From Beroe ovata (taxonomy: Eukaryota > Ctenophora > Nuda > Beroida > Beroidae): DNA of 64,000 nt. The first letter of the stretch is position 1. Every line of letters starts with the position of its first letter. Below the pieces are notes generated by a model. It was not told the DNA's origin. It was given only the letters and a program-made list of their open reading frames with translations, and made no database searches. The translations under genes and the position numbers were made by a program. This document shows positions 24,641-38,500 of the stretch, in pieces. The DNA lies in NCBI GenBank assembly GCA_946803715.1, contig CAMPET010000010.1, positions 326,846-390,845 of the forward strand, written 5' to 3'.

Positions 24641-24744
24641 TTGTAGGATTTTACCCTACCGTCGGTGCGCGCGATTTTCAATCCGCCCCGACGCCCTTGC
24701 CAGGGATAAAATCCCGCCAGCAAGGGTAGGGTGAAATCCTACAA
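24641..24744. mobile_element. Fold-back MITE with 20-bp terminal inverted repeats
   Basis: Arms TTGTAGGATTTTACCCTACC (24641-24660) and the complement at 24725-24744 match at 19 of 20 positions, with an internal inverted repeat around 24697-24725. A partial relative with CCTTGCCA and GAAATCCTAC words lies at about 32660-32705 in a MEGF8 intron, which suggests a family. Total length is 104 bp, with no coding capacity. Confidence 0.75.
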
Positions 24745-25001
24745 ATTGCATCAGCGGTCTAGCATCGCCAGACATAAGATTAAGAAACAATGGACAGATA
24801 AGTATAACATTAACATGAACATCCGGAAATTGAAACTATAAGAACTGCAGTACATCGCATAACAATATAAAAAATGAGTTACGTTCATTGAACGTAACTC
24901 GTTCAATTGCAATTTAAAAGTTACTTTGAAGTTAAAGTTTATTAAATTTAAAAGTTATTTAAATGCATAAGTGTTACTCGGATCCGAGTTTCAATTCATT
25001 A

Positions 25002-26096
25002 TCATATCAAACTCACGGAAGAAACAGTTTTATAACTTTTCGTCCTATCCGTGGACATTTCATTAAAATCCACCTTCTCCAACACACAATTTCCAAAGTC
25101 TTGGAGCTGAAAGTCCTCCGCAAGGAATTTGGAAACGTCCACAGTTCCGGGACACCCAGAACTTGCTCCCCATCTTGTGTTCAACAGAGTGGAATGAATT
25201 TTAACACTAGATCTCTTCCTGTTCAGCTCCTCACTCATCAGTCCACGATCCACGAAGAACTGAAAACACTGATCTGCCAGGTTTTGCAGGCGCTCTGATT
25301 TATCAAGGAGCATCACCTCGGCGTAGAGAACCCGGGCAGAGCTCGGCTCGTCATTCATGATCTCCAGGTTGCGGAGACCGGCACGGAGAGGTTTCCCGCA
25401 CAGGATGTAGGGAATTTGCGGGGCGAATTGGGAGAGTGCTTCCCGAGCTGCGGAGACTTCCTTCTCAGAAAACAGCTTCATTACTCCGATAGTGACATGG
25501 AGCTTGGAGGGAATTTGCACTATTTTAGGAGGAATGTTCTCCTGATCCGTGCAAATATCCCTGAACTTAGCCAGGTTTGCCGATATTTCCTCCGATTGTA
25601 TGGGGATGCAGAGAAAGTGAGTTGGTTTCTCCCTCTTCCTCGCACTCTCAACAATTGATTCAATCCTGATTTGGAGTGATGCCAGATTTTCCTCTGTCCT
25701 GTGCCGCACACGGATAAAGTCCAGGTTCTCATGTGGTCTCGGTACCGATATCTGGGTCCGAGTTTCACTCTCCAATTTACTCTTCACCGAGCCACCTTTC
25801 CCGACTATGTACTTGTGAAAATATGACGGGGTGGGTATCTGAGAATCGATCCACGCTGGAGGTGCTGCAGTCTCCGCATTACCTGGCTGTGGGACAGGGG
25901 CGTGGCCGTTGATTTTGCAGGTTATTGGTTCGTCCTCATAAGGGTCAGTGCCACACCGCAGGGTTTGTTTGGGTGCAGCAGAGGGGAGTGTGGTAGTGGA
26001 GGAGGGAGGGGGCCGCTGGTAGAGGACTCTATAACTACTCCCGTTCACAACTCTGAGAGGAGGTGAGAGGATATCGATACCATCGTCTATTTGCAT
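25002..26096 (-). CDS. ASCC1: ASCC1: KH and 2H-phosphoesterase-like domain protein
   Basis: One coding exon of 364 codons from the ATG at 26096. Residues about 70-150 form a KH domain (YIVGKGGSVKSKLESETRTQ). Residues about 155-345 form the AKAP7-like 2H domain, with both catalytic-type motifs: LHVTIGVM and VKIHSTLLNTRW. ASCC1 is a subunit of the activating signal cointegrator complex, which couples transcription to alkylation repair and ribosome rescue with the ASCC3 helicase. The open frame extends 22 codons further upstream, but CCCTCCCCCCGTAG immediately before the ATG is an excellent splice acceptor, so a 5' UTR intron and the internal ATG are preferred. The gene is tandem to MEGF8, on the same strand, about 470 bp away. 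Confidence 0.93.
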   Translation of the reverse strand: MQIDDGIDILSPPLRVVNGSSYRVLYQRPPPSSTTTLPSAAPKQTLRCGTDPYEDEPITCKINGHAPVPQPGNAETAAPPAWIDSQIPTPSYFHKYIVGKGGSVKSKLESETRTQISVPRPHENLDFIRVRHRTEENLASLQIRIESIVESARKREKPTHFLCIPIQSEEISANLAKFRDICTDQENIPPKIVQIPSKLHVTIGVMKLFSEKEVSAAREALSQFAPQIPYILCGKPLRAGLRNLEIMNDEPSSARVLYAEVMLLDKSERLQNLADQCFQFFVDRGLMSEELNRKRSSVKIHSTLLNTRWGASSGCPGTVDVSKFLAEDFQLQDFGNCVLEKVDFNEMSTDRTKSYKTVSSVSLI

Positions 26097-26562
26097 GCTA
26101 CGGGGGGAGGGAATCAGGATTAGCGCAGAACTGGAACAATCATTTGCAATATCAAAAAACATGCCTTTTACTTGGGAATTATGCAGATTAACAGCTGTTA
26201 TAGAGGTTGAAGTAAAAATCTGGAGCCATAATACACTAATAAGATGATGAATTTGTGAAATCTGTAAACAATGAAAATAAATCCTTTAAAATTAAATATC
26301 AGCAGCTCTCCGCTTAGAAATCTAAATCCACGGTGAAGTTATAAAGTAAAATAGTATCGAGAGTTGAAATAATTTATCAATCTCATAGTTTGATGATCAA
26401 AAAGCGCTACCTTTGATAAAATTGAAAAATAAGTTAGCTCTAAGAACTTTTTACCCTGTTGATCAACTTTAACTTCAAGCGTTTAATTCGTTATTTAGCT
26501 GATAATCATGAAGCCTTGTTCTGCGGAAATTACTTTGGTTCAAACAAAAACAATCGTGCTCC
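26097..26562. other. Spacer between ASCC1 and MEGF8
   Basis: AT-rich. It should hold the ASCC1 promoter and 5' UTR and the MEGF8 3' UTR; no named site is seen. Confidence 0.5.
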
Positions 26563-29500
26563 TCATATAGCTGTTTCACAAACAACATCACGATCAGTAA
26601 TACCCCTAGCCAGACCCGTACCACCACACTTTGTTTTGAACACACTGGAACCCAGGATAAGTTCTGGGCCGGAGGCCGGGTGCCCTGGTAGCCGGATGAA
26701 CACAGTACACAGTCCGGCAGTAACCACATTGCCCGAGCTGGTGTCAGGGATATGGAACTCATGTACAGCAACAGGGGTGACGCATGGGCGCTCCACATCA
26801 GACAGTGGTACATAGTCACAACGTGACTTGACACCACGCGATTTGACACCACGAGACTTGAGAACATGGCGAGAGGGGAGAGAGTACTGAATAGTGTCAC
26901 GAGGGAGGTGGTGGTCCGAAACATCGATCTTGAAACTGACGAGACGCTTGGGGGAATTCTCCAACCTAGCCACACGTCTCACACGCCGTTGCCATAGATA
27001 CAGCCCTGTGAATAAACGTGATAGGTTAAGTGATAATCATTGCGAAAATACGTCAATTTCAGTGATAGCTCAATCCGTTAATTGAGCTGTTTAATCATAA
27101 AATCAGTGTAAATTAGCTAATTGCCCAATTACCGAAGCTAATGAGTCTAGCCATACAGCAGTAGGTCATGGTGAGGAGTATCAGACCACTAAACACAAGA
27201 CTGGAGGTGAGGTAGTAATCGTACGTGTACTTGTTCCTGTACCACTGTATCCTCAATTGTCCGGCTGTGGCCGAGTGGGTGTGGACCACGAGGTACAGGC
27301 CCACGCCCCCGCCAGGATACGGCATAAACTTGACCATCCTCCGTTCACAGTCCATCTTACTGGCGATGTTACGGTACAGGAAGTCCACCAGATCCACACC
27401 CGTTACCCATTTCTCTGTGGGGTGGACTTCCTGATCTGTGATAGCCGTGTATAATTGGGTGGACCGTGGTGACTGCAGGAATGTGAGGGCGTGTTTGCGT
27501 GGGTTGGTTGTGGCAAACAAGACCCCCGAAACACCGTACATCTCTACAAACACCCAGTGATCAACCATACTCTCTGCCCCCACAAAGAGAGGGCGCGCGG
27601 CACTGCTTCTCGTGTCGAATGTGTAGAGTTTATCCTCCCTGATGTTCTGATAACACAGTGACCCGTTAACAGGGTCCCCAGAGTACCCCTCTGCACACAT
27701 GTCACACTGTGACAGGTGGCAGGTGTTGTAGTGGGCCGCTGTGCACCGCTCAGGGTGGAATTTGTAGCTGCTGACAGTATTGTCACCGCACTGACACCCC
27801 AGACCCGTGTCCGTGTCACAGGAGTAGGCGTGGCCGTTGCACATGCACGCTTTGCACGTGTCACTCATCTTGTCGTGATAGAATAGTGGTGCCTGGCAAC
27901 GCTCGCAAAACTCGCCCTCAGTGTTATTCATACAGTTAGCACATCGTACCCTCTCCACAGTTAGGAATCCTGTAGCTGCCCCAGTCTTGTCGATACAAGT
28001 GTCCGAATGACCGTTACATACCTCACGACAGGGAATACACAGCCACCCTTTCCTCACATAGCCCTCCTCACACAACTCACACCGTGAGCCACTGGTGTGG
28101 TTTTGACACGCCGCGCACGCCCCCTCTGCCGTGCAGGCGCTGTGACCTGAACAATCACACATGTAGCGGCAGTCGTCGCCGTAGTAACCAAAGTGGCACG
28201 AGCACGTGTCCACTGCCACACAGTCGCCATGGAGACAGCCGTGTGTGGCGCATGACGGCACGCATGAATCCAACTCGGCAGAGTTGATAGTCCCGTTCCT
28301 GCAGGAACACTTGTATCCCTGTTCCAGGTCAAGACAGACCTGGTCGTCCCTGCACGCGTGGACATCCAACAAACACTCATTTTCGGGGGGACAGGATAAG
28401 AAGTGCCACGCCGCACACTCCCGCTTGGTGACGTCATTGGACCTCGTGTCACGTGACTTGGACCTCGTGTCACGTGACTTGGTACCTGGCAACCAATCAC
28501 GCTGCATACACTCCCCTATACCGTCCTCTGGGAGTGATATTACAGTGAGTTACTGAAAAGTTTCCAATCATTAAAACAAAGTTTGGGCAACCTTCAGTTA
28601 GATGTGTCTACACTGTACATTGTACACTGTACATTGTACACTGTACACTGTACACTGTACACTGTACATTGTACACATCCATTAGACACACAGTGTACAA
28701 TTAGGTAATAGTAATTAGGCAGAGATTTGTGCGGTGTACACTGCAGTTCATGACATTCTTACCTAGCTGACACCATGAGCAATGATTGAACTCATTACAC
28801 ACTGAGCATGTCGTGTGGAGTGAGCAATCTAGTGGGCACTGCGCTGGTGTCACTACCAGGTCACACCTGCAAATGACACATTGACACAAGGTGTTAACTC
28901 CTCCAAATTACAGAAGGTGGTAACACCTTCGTTACCCCCATTATTAAGGGAGTTGTTGGAACTTGTTTGCAAGAGAAGGAGGTGTCATGTGGACACGTTG
29001 CGTGTTTGGGTCACGCCGGGCAAAAATTGCAACCAAAACCGTGAATCTGATGATTTAAATTCAAACCGTGAATTTGATAATGATAAAGTTCCTTGAATAT
29101 GATCGATACCGAGGGATCTGTGAAAACATCCAGTTTTAACAGTAGAATTATAGTACCTGTTAAAAAGACAAGACCAGTTCAGCAGGTTGTCAGGTAGACA
29201 CCGGTGTAGGTGCACACTCCACGAACATCCATCCCTCACTGTACAACTGAACAATGAGACAGAGAGTTGAGCATTGATATGGGAGACAATAGACATATCC
29301 AGGTGTAATAGCTGTATAACTGAATAATGAGACAGAGAGTTGAGCATTGATATGGTAGACAGGGATAGCTGTAATAGCTGAGAGACAGAGAGAGACAGAG
29401 ACAGAGAGAGTGCTGAGCATTATGGAAGACATAGACAGCTATACAGCAATAATAGCTGTCAGATGATGGAGGCGTCTTTTCTATTCTCTTGTATGTTTAA

Positions 29501-32500
29501 ATCAGTTTCCGTTACTACTTCCTATATCTAGAGTCTTTGGGAGAAGATATAGGAAGAAGACATGGAAACTCGACTCGATATATCCATTGGAAACATGGAA
29601 TAACAGAGAATATCAGAGAATATAAGATGAAAATATCCTCCTACCACTTACCTTGCACAATCCAATATACCATGGCAAGTCTCGACACAAGTCCTACTCC
29701 GGTCAGGCGAGACATTCCCAATATGCGTGCAACTATCCATGTACCACACACACCTATCACTCTGGTTACACTCTGTGCACGTGCCAATCATCGTGCATGT
29801 GCCATTGCACGTGCTGATCGGCTGTGGCTGTGTGGGCAGTGTGCACGTGCCGGCATCCCAATAACACGACATCTCGGTACAAGTGTAACAGTCCGTGTGT
29901 ATGTGACATGGTGGCGACTCGGAGCGAGCTGTGATGCAGCTACTGAAATAGAAAGACTGTGTGTTAGAGTGGTGTCAGTGTGGGGTCAACTGTGCAGGTG
30001 GTGTCAGTGTCATGCCAGAGTATGTTTTACGATCCATTGCTTAAATCCGCGGGATTGGGGGTATAGAAAAATAGGGGGATGGCCCATGTGGTGTGACCAT
30101 AGTAACCTGTGTGACCATAGTAACCTGTGTGTAGGGGTGGGGGTACAGGGTTTGGGTGTAGACCGGAATGAGTCACACCAAGCACACCCAAAACTGACAC
30201 ACGTCTCTTCGTCTGTCAAAAACATGGTGTTATTAAGGTGGAGTTAGAGAGAATGTTTTGGTTGATCTAACTTGAGTTCCCCAGGAAGACGATAGTGGCA
30301 ATACGTAGAATGTACATGGTATAAACACTGTCCAATGTACAATGTACATAATGGAAAGTGTACACTGTACTGTGTACCTGTTATGTAGAAACACGTGTGT
30401 TCTCTAGACTGAACTTTATACGACAATACCGCGCTGTGCACTGTCGTATTAAACCCTCCAATCAGGTAAATCCTCTCTTCTGATTGGACAAGCTGTCCGC
30501 CCAGCTGAGCTGCTGATTGGTCCAGAGTCAGGGTCACGTGACCACCTGTATCCAGCTGTACAGCAAACAGTGCCTGATTGAGATTATAAAGAGTGAGGTC
30601 ACTGCGTGTCGGGTGGGATGTTGCTGCGACAGTGCGACGACCATATGATGTTGCTTAGCAACCACATGATGTTGCTCAGCAACCACATGATATTGCTATG
30701 GTAACCATCACATTTTACCTCAGTGACCGACTGAGTATCAGTTACAAGTCCTCCAGTGATATAAAGCACTCCACCATACTGAACAGCAGAATGAAATTGG
30801 AGATTTGGCATTGTTCCAATGTTGCTCGACCACCAGGGAGTCCATGTGTTTGAATCTATATTGAACTTGTAGTAACCCTGGTCACTAACAAGGAACAGAT
30901 TCTTGCTGTAGAATGTCAAGGTATGTCCATAGACTGCGGGCACAAAACCTGGGAAAGTTAGTACATTGTTACGAGTGCAAGTGGTACTATCTGACAACAT
31001 CCCCTGACAACACCTGACAACACCTGATAACAACACCTGACAACACCTAACAACGCTGAAAACTCGTATCATACCTCTCGTATGGATGACTGTCCATGTG
31101 TGTGCCAGGGCATCATACTGCCACAAGTCACGTGACGCACCCTCACGCGTCACACCCCCAAACATGTACCACAGAGTGGAGGAGAGTTGTGCAATGGCAC
31201 ACCCAGCGATAGGTGGTAAATCAGTGGTGTCCAGTCTATACCAGGCAGGAGAGGTGTTGAGATTGACACACCACATCTCATCCGATAGCGCACCATCACT
31301 GCTCTTTCCTCCTGGAGTGCACAGGAATGAGGGGGCGAGATTGAGGGAGATATGCGGTAATTATTTGGGTAAAGATCGGACAATATTTGACATGCCGATG
31401 ACATACATTTTCGTCACAACATGATCATTGGTCACGATGGTAAACCGATATGCGGATATACGTGATTCTACTCACCAACAACACAAAGTACACCAGAGGA
31501 CATCTGGAAGGAGCAGTGCCAGTATCTGGGTGCTGGTGAGGGTTCGGAAAACACAACTTCCTCCCAATTCAGCGTATCAGGATCAAACATCCACAGATCA
31601 CCCAGGGGGGAGAGGAGGTCGTAGCCACCATATGTCACCAGTTTAGAGGTACCATTGACTGTGGAGTGGAACATAACGATAAACGGTATGATAGATTCAT
31701 AGCTATGGAGGAGCTCAAACTTTACCTCGCAGGGTGGTATCACAGGGTGGTAACTAGTAATGTGGGTGGTATCCCAACTCACTGGTAATGTGTGTGGTAG
31801 TGTGTCCCATTCTCCGTGGCACAGCCTGGTAACCGGGTGGTACCCAATCATAACTCAGCACACTCCATGTGGACTGAGAACTACTTCTCTCACTGCAGCT
31901 CACCCCTGAGCTAGCCGTATCACACCGGCACACCCCTGTACTCTCCACACAGCTACCCTGTGGTAAGGGGATGTGGTGATGAGGTGTGTAATGACTGATG
32001 AGGTTTGGAATGGTGAGGTGTGGTGAGTGGTGAGGTGTGGTGAGTGGTGAGGTGTGGACTGTGGTGACTGGTGAGGTGTGGTGACTGGTGAGGTGTGGTG
32101 AGGGGGTGTGGTGTGAGCGGTGTGGTGTTGGAGTGTGGTGTGGTGTGGGGGTGTGCTCAGAGGTGCATATGTAAAATTGTAAAACTTACTCTTCCACTGC
32201 AGTTTTGAGGACAAATAGGTATCTGACAGTTGGGCCCCATGAAACCACTACTGCACACGCATTTCTTACTCTCTCCACACGTTGTATTGAACCTGAGTGA
32301 ATGTTGTGAGGATTGTTCTCATTGTTATAGCAACAATGCAACAACAAGGTTGCAACATAGTTGTCATGGTTACCTGGAACTCTCATCGGCGCAGTGACTG
32401 GTACAGTTCCTGATGTGGTAGGAAATGTTGAACTTGTGTGCCAGACTCCCCTCGTAAATCACGCTCATGGAGTCACGTGCAGTGATCACGTGCTCTGATG

Positions 32501-35500
32501 CAGCCATGTGATTGGTCAATTGGAATGGAAAGACAGCCAATGGGAAGGCTTCAGATTCGGAAACGTGGGGCAATCCCCTCCAGATAAATAGCGTTCCTGG
32601 AAAGTGGGAAAACAATAAATCCTGATAAAATTAGTTTCAGGTTTTCCTCCTACAGTCGCGCCGCGCGGTTTATAACCCTTGCCAAAAAATGAAATCCTAC
32701 AAGCAAGAATTGAGGATTAACAGTAAAATCAAGGGAGGTTATCCTGCTTCAAGATGCACTAACATCTAACAACAATTTCAGCCCTGGTACTTATATAACT
32801 CTAACAAAACATGTACATTCTCACCGGGAAGTGTGGAAGAAGATGAGGAGAGGGCATCTAGTCTGAGTACAATATCTGCTGAGACAACACTGGGCGCCAC
32901 ATACCACATCACACTCTCATACCCACCCTGACCCTTCCCTCGCACTCTCCTCTCCAGTACCTCGTTACCAAATGACATGTCCTCGGCGCCACTCAGTCTG
33001 ACCCGTGACCGGGCGACCATGTAGCACGTGCCACCATTGAGCGGGTTGCCATAGTAACCGTCTGTACAGAGCTGACAATTGTGTCCCCGGGTGTGCCCCG
33101 TGCAGTAACACTCGCCCGTCATTCTGTCACAGTAGCCCCTGTTAGCGTCATGGTGGCCGTTACACTGACACGGCTCACACGCTGTCCGGGGATGTGGCCC
33201 GCTCCGGAATGCTCCCGCCCGACACCTCTCACAGTTAGCTCCTTCAGTTAGATGCTCACACCAGTCGCACAAACCTTGACCCTGCGTGGTAACATGTTAC
33301 CAGGAGCACGGTTATTGGTAACAGCTCGCTGTAACCATGGTAACGGTGATAACACCCACCTGTGAGCAGGTTGAGTGCCCGTTACAGTTGCAATCCGAGT
33401 CACAGGTTGTGCCTGTGTATCCGAGATCACACTCACACAGATTGTATGTATTGCATGTGCCGTGTTTACACGTTAACCCAGACTCACACCTAGAAATAAC
33501 ACGTGTTCATCATGTTACGCAGGTATTTTATCATAAGCAAGTAGCAACATACTGTGTCACGTGCTGTACTCACAGGGACGTGCAGGATATTCTACCGTCG
33601 CCTTGGAAACCAGGTTTACACTCGCATTTGTATCCAGGAGTGGTGTCAATACACATAGCGTGCTTGTGACACGAATGTAGGTTGAGTTCACACTCGTTTA
33701 CTGCAGGACACCGCGCGTAGTACCACACTTGTGATGAAGTGGTGTCACAGTTTCCACCACCAAAATTACCCTGAGAGTCGGAAGAGTCAACAGGTGATGG
33801 GGTCATGGGTGAGTCAAGAAGTGAGGGGATAAGGAATGAATAATAACATGGAAAGTGCAAGTGATTACTGATTAGTTTTAATGAGCAGTGTCATTGCAGT
33901 CCGTGTCAATGAGCGGTGTCACTGACGTGAGCTGCATTTGATGTCATGCTTCTTATCTGAATTAATTCAGTTCAGGGTAACCGCTGATGATTCACAGTTG
34001 AGATTCTTCCCTCTCTTATGTCAATCCCACATTCCCCCGTCAATTCTCGGATTAGAAAATCGATAACCAGTATTTTGCTTTTTTTGAAGTATACCCACAC
34101 AACTCTTTAGATAAGACTTTGGATTATCATAATCAGCAATTATTGAAAATATCATTTCACCCATTAAAATAAAAAGCGAAAATCAGACATCTTCCCGGTC
34201 TTGAAGGACATTTCTCCCAACTGTCAAAAAAAGCATTTTTCACACCAGTTTCAGTCAGAACATTCTTCAAACATATTTCATATCGAAAAGTTAAGATCCT
34301 CAAGTAGTTAGTACCATCACAAGTGAACGGCGAATAGATACAAACTGAGTAGCTATTGCCGTTCACTTATGAGAGATCATTTTTGTCAAGTGGTAAGTTC
34401 AAGTTAATAATTGGCAGGCAGCTGATCAGAGAGTTGATCCTGTTTGTCGTTCTCTCATGCAACAAACGACTACAAGCTGAACACATGCTATTCCCAGAGT
34501 GATTGATACCGCCGCTGTGGGATCCAAGAATGCAGCAAGGGAAGTACCAACAACCCCACCAATTAGACCCACAGCTGTACTGATGCTGGAACCCAACTCG
34601 AGACCTGATTTACCAAAGTAGTCGTAGTCATAGGAAAGTATGGCTATTTCAATAGCCTGGATGGAGTAACACAGTTTGGATACTCCCAGCAGGATCTCAG
34701 CCGCAGTAAGGCTCGGCAGATAGAGGATAAGTGCGTAACACAGAATCATAGCTCCGGTAAGAGTGGATTGAAGGTGGCAGAAGGGGATCCTGCTCCAGAG
34801 GAAGTAGCCTATGGGTCTGCCCACAACATTTGCCAGTCCTGTTATGAGAGCTAGAACCAAGAAATCCGTTCCTTGAACCGCACTTGCACACGGGTCATCA
34901 GTAGCCTCCTCCCCCTCCTCTATCAATACAGAACTCTTGTGGTTCCTAATAAGCCAGGGGAGGAGTATTATACTTCCAAATCCTATGCAAATACTACAGA
35001 AAAACAGAAGACTAGATTTAACGACTCGTGGAATGAAGTCAGGAATTAAATCAAGCGTGCCATCAGCTCCATTGACTAAAGAAGTTTCGGGGCCTTCCTC
35101 AAGCTTTATTTTTTCATATCCCTGCTGCTCGTCTGTGAGGAAAAAGTGGAGCATGATAATGGGAGGTAGGAAGAGAGGAAGGGAAGTGAGGAGTACGAAA
35201 ACTCGCCATGAGCACTGTTCCAGAATCAGCCAGCCTAACAGTGAGACCCATGCTCCCCCAACTGGGTAGGCGAGTCCCTCAGAAAGGAACGACCCAACTG
35301 TCAGGACACTCTTGCTCGAGACTTGCTTGGCCAGATATATGCCAATGGTGCATGCATTGAGACCGCCACATATGCCGGTTAAAGCGCGGGATAGGAGCAG
35401 GGTGTAGTAATTAGGGACGAGAGCACATAGAATAGCAAAGAAGATGGACAGGTAAAGCGAGAGAAAGAGGCAGGTTCTCTCTCCAAATTTGTTGATGATC

Positions 35501-38500
35501 GGTACTGCTGACATGACGGCTATAGCCCAGAACAGGTAGAGAATAACAGCCAGCACATTTTCCTGGAGAGAATTGACACCCAGCTCACAGGACACTTTCT
35601 GAGTGATGACACCAGGGAGGTACACTTCCACGCCATCACCCATTTTGATGAGAATTGCTGTCCCGACCAGCAGGTAGTCTTTCTTTGTCCATGAGCGCTT
35701 GATCTCTACACTCTCGTTTGAAAAATCTGACATATCCCTAATATATCCTGGTTTATATTGTAGGTAACGTGAATGCACTTTGCACAGGATATTAACGCGG
35801 ATAGAATAACAATCAAGTAGAGTTAGAAATCACAACGACAAGTCACAAATGACTAATCGCATTTCTAATCTAATTTATAGGTATATATGATCTAATACAC
35901 GACATTACGTGCAAAAACATGAAATATTTCACGTATGCAGCTGATAAGCATATCTATTATCTGTCGTTGTAACATATTCTTAACCAACACTGGTCACTGA
36001 TCTCAACCTACGGTCTCTCATTCAACTCGCCTCAACCATTCAACCGTGTTCTAATTCTGTCTGCATGTTGCACAGTAATCTTATTCCTGGAAATCTGGGC
36101 GTTCAGAAAATAGGGTGGTGTATATCAAACTAAAACGTTCCAAAATTAACTAACTTGTCGCATCGATGCACTATCAGAAATTCAGAACTCCAGTTAAATA
36201 TATCAGTTGTGGAACTCATCACAATAAGAGCGTCATGTTATGAGAGGAAAGTGGGAGCATACTAGTTTCATCACAATCGGAGGAATTTCTATAACTCATG
36301 TGACAAACTTTGAACAAAGCCTCATCCACACGTCTCAAGTGATGTCAAATATTGAGTGATCAGCAATATTCATACTCAATGTACAGAGCACTGCATTAGA
36401 TGGCTCTAATAGAACTGTTGGCAGGTATTGACAATACGTCCAAAAGAAAACTGAGACTAAAAACTGAGAATGTTGCGGCCTGCAATGAGACGAGAGATTA
36501 TTGTAATTTCACAAGAGAACTATCGATGTCTGCATCTATCGTATCTGCATCTATCGATGTCTACATCTTCGTCTCGCAAATCAGAGGAAAAAGACAATTT
36601 CAATCATTAACTACTTGAACATGGGACGATGTCATTTTATTATTGTTCTAGCGCGAGGACAATGGACCCTGGATTACACAGTACAATTTCTGGTTATTTA
36701 CTGCTCTATCGACGCCCACTTTTTCATGCCAAAGAAGCCCCATTTGAGCCCCCTTTTCGCCCGGTGTGTGCCCCACGGGCGCCACCTTTCTGCCCTTTTT
36801 TGCACCTTGTGTGCGCCCTTTCCGCTTCCTTTGTGGCCCCTTTTTTCAGCCGTCTCCTACACACATGTTCCCAAATTGCCCCTTATGTAAGTATGTACCC
36901 CCTGATGTAAGTATGTACCCCCTTATGTAAGTATGTACCCCCTGATGTAAGTATGTACCCCCTCATGTAAGCCCTAATGTAAGTATGTACCCCCTAATGT
37001 AAGTATGTACCCCAATTTCGCTCCCATTCTGCACCCTTATTTGAATTCTTCCCGCAAGCAACATGGACTTCCATTTTCTACTGATCATAGAGAATGGATT
37101 GATAATATTGAGGTAACTCATATTCCGTGCCTGAAAAACTATAATTGCCGACCTTCTCCACATGAATCATCGGGCTATTACATGACAATTGATAGAACCA
37201 ATAAACAGTGAAATACGAATAATGATGCTAAAAAATTGTGGTCCCTTAACCCCCCAATAGTGCCATTTTCTACAGATCTCCGTTTGATGAAATTCTTTGT
37301 TTGAACTAGATTAAAACAAATAATCTAACCTACTGCTTTAATATAATTATAAGCTCTGTGGCGGGTGGTTTGTGAATAATAGTTTTGCCTTCTCTAACAC
37401 CATTAAAACAATTTAGTTGGAGAAATGAAACAAAGAGCCCTAATTAAGCCTCGAAAATGTTTCCACCACTCAAATATAGGAAATTTTCACTGTTTAAGTT
37501 TTCATTACATAACTTACACATAGGTGCACAGTAGTGTATTGTCAGCGATTGGTGTCAGCTATAGTGTCGGTGATTGTTGTCAGCGAGTGGTGTCAACAAA
37601 CCTGTGTACAGGAGCCGGTATGGGGCGCATCCCCCACACCACACCACCCACACCCCTGAGTTGTCAAACATCTGTCGCATGTTGTGTGCTCTTCACACCT
37701 CCCGCACAAATTTGCTACGTTCCTGGTAGGGGCATTGTGTAACCATGATAGTCTCAACTTTATTGAGATATGGGTCCATGGGACTACATACAAAACGGGA
37801 TGGAGCGAGATCAATGAAGACGATTATAGAAACCGAACATGTCTGTGACCGCTAAGCTAGCCGGATATAAGCTAGCACGCGCGCGCGCGCGCGTGGAGGA
37901 ACATCGTGCAGCGCGAATATCTATCTTTCAAAAAGTTCGCGTTTTCCATTCCGTAGAACCCTTTGATCCCAAATTTTGAAGTCGGACACCAACATCATCA
38001 AGGGGCTGGCAAGCCCCTCGCGGCANTGTAATAATTAACAAAAGCAAGTTCTCCGTGTTCTCAACTATATAACTTACAGTGCAACGAATCTGTTAGTCCA
38101 AGCGGCACAGAACCCAAAGGGGAAGAGAGCCGTATGTACATTGATAGAAACACATCGCTTCAATCCCACACACCACATACACTCATCTAACCTGTACAAA
38201 TGTGTGATTTCTATGAGTGTGTGATACATCAGCGTGATGGATATACTGCAATATAGGGAGTTTGGTACACAGAGCGACACCCATATCGGTGATGTGTATG
38301 CACGCTATGACAGCAGCGTGCATTCCATATCGGGGATGGATACACATGATGATATGATACTTATTACTTACTCAGTACAAGCGTGACAGGAAGCACGCCC
38401 AGAGCACGCCGTGTCACACTCTCTTGACAGCTCTGTCCCCAAGTAGCGTCCCCGTCTCACACACTTGAAATCCACCCACTCGCACTCTGCGCGCACGTTG

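Larger units (their letters stand above)
23904..24980. other. Intergenic stretch with repeats
   Basis: No exon recognised. It contains a GC-rich dispersed element (24380-24600), a fold-back element (24641-24744) and an ordinary AT-rich tail before the end of ASCC1. Confidence 0.6.

Noticed and set aside
29537-30247. 236-codon plus-strand open frame
   Set aside because: It lies antisense to MEGF8 PSI exons, whose minus-strand frame is conserved and spliced; the plus frame has no recognisable domain and is a shadow.
36615-36910. Overlapping plus-strand frames of about 90 codons
   Set aside because: Pyrimidine-rich intronic sequence with no domain; the frames run into the 20-bp repeat.
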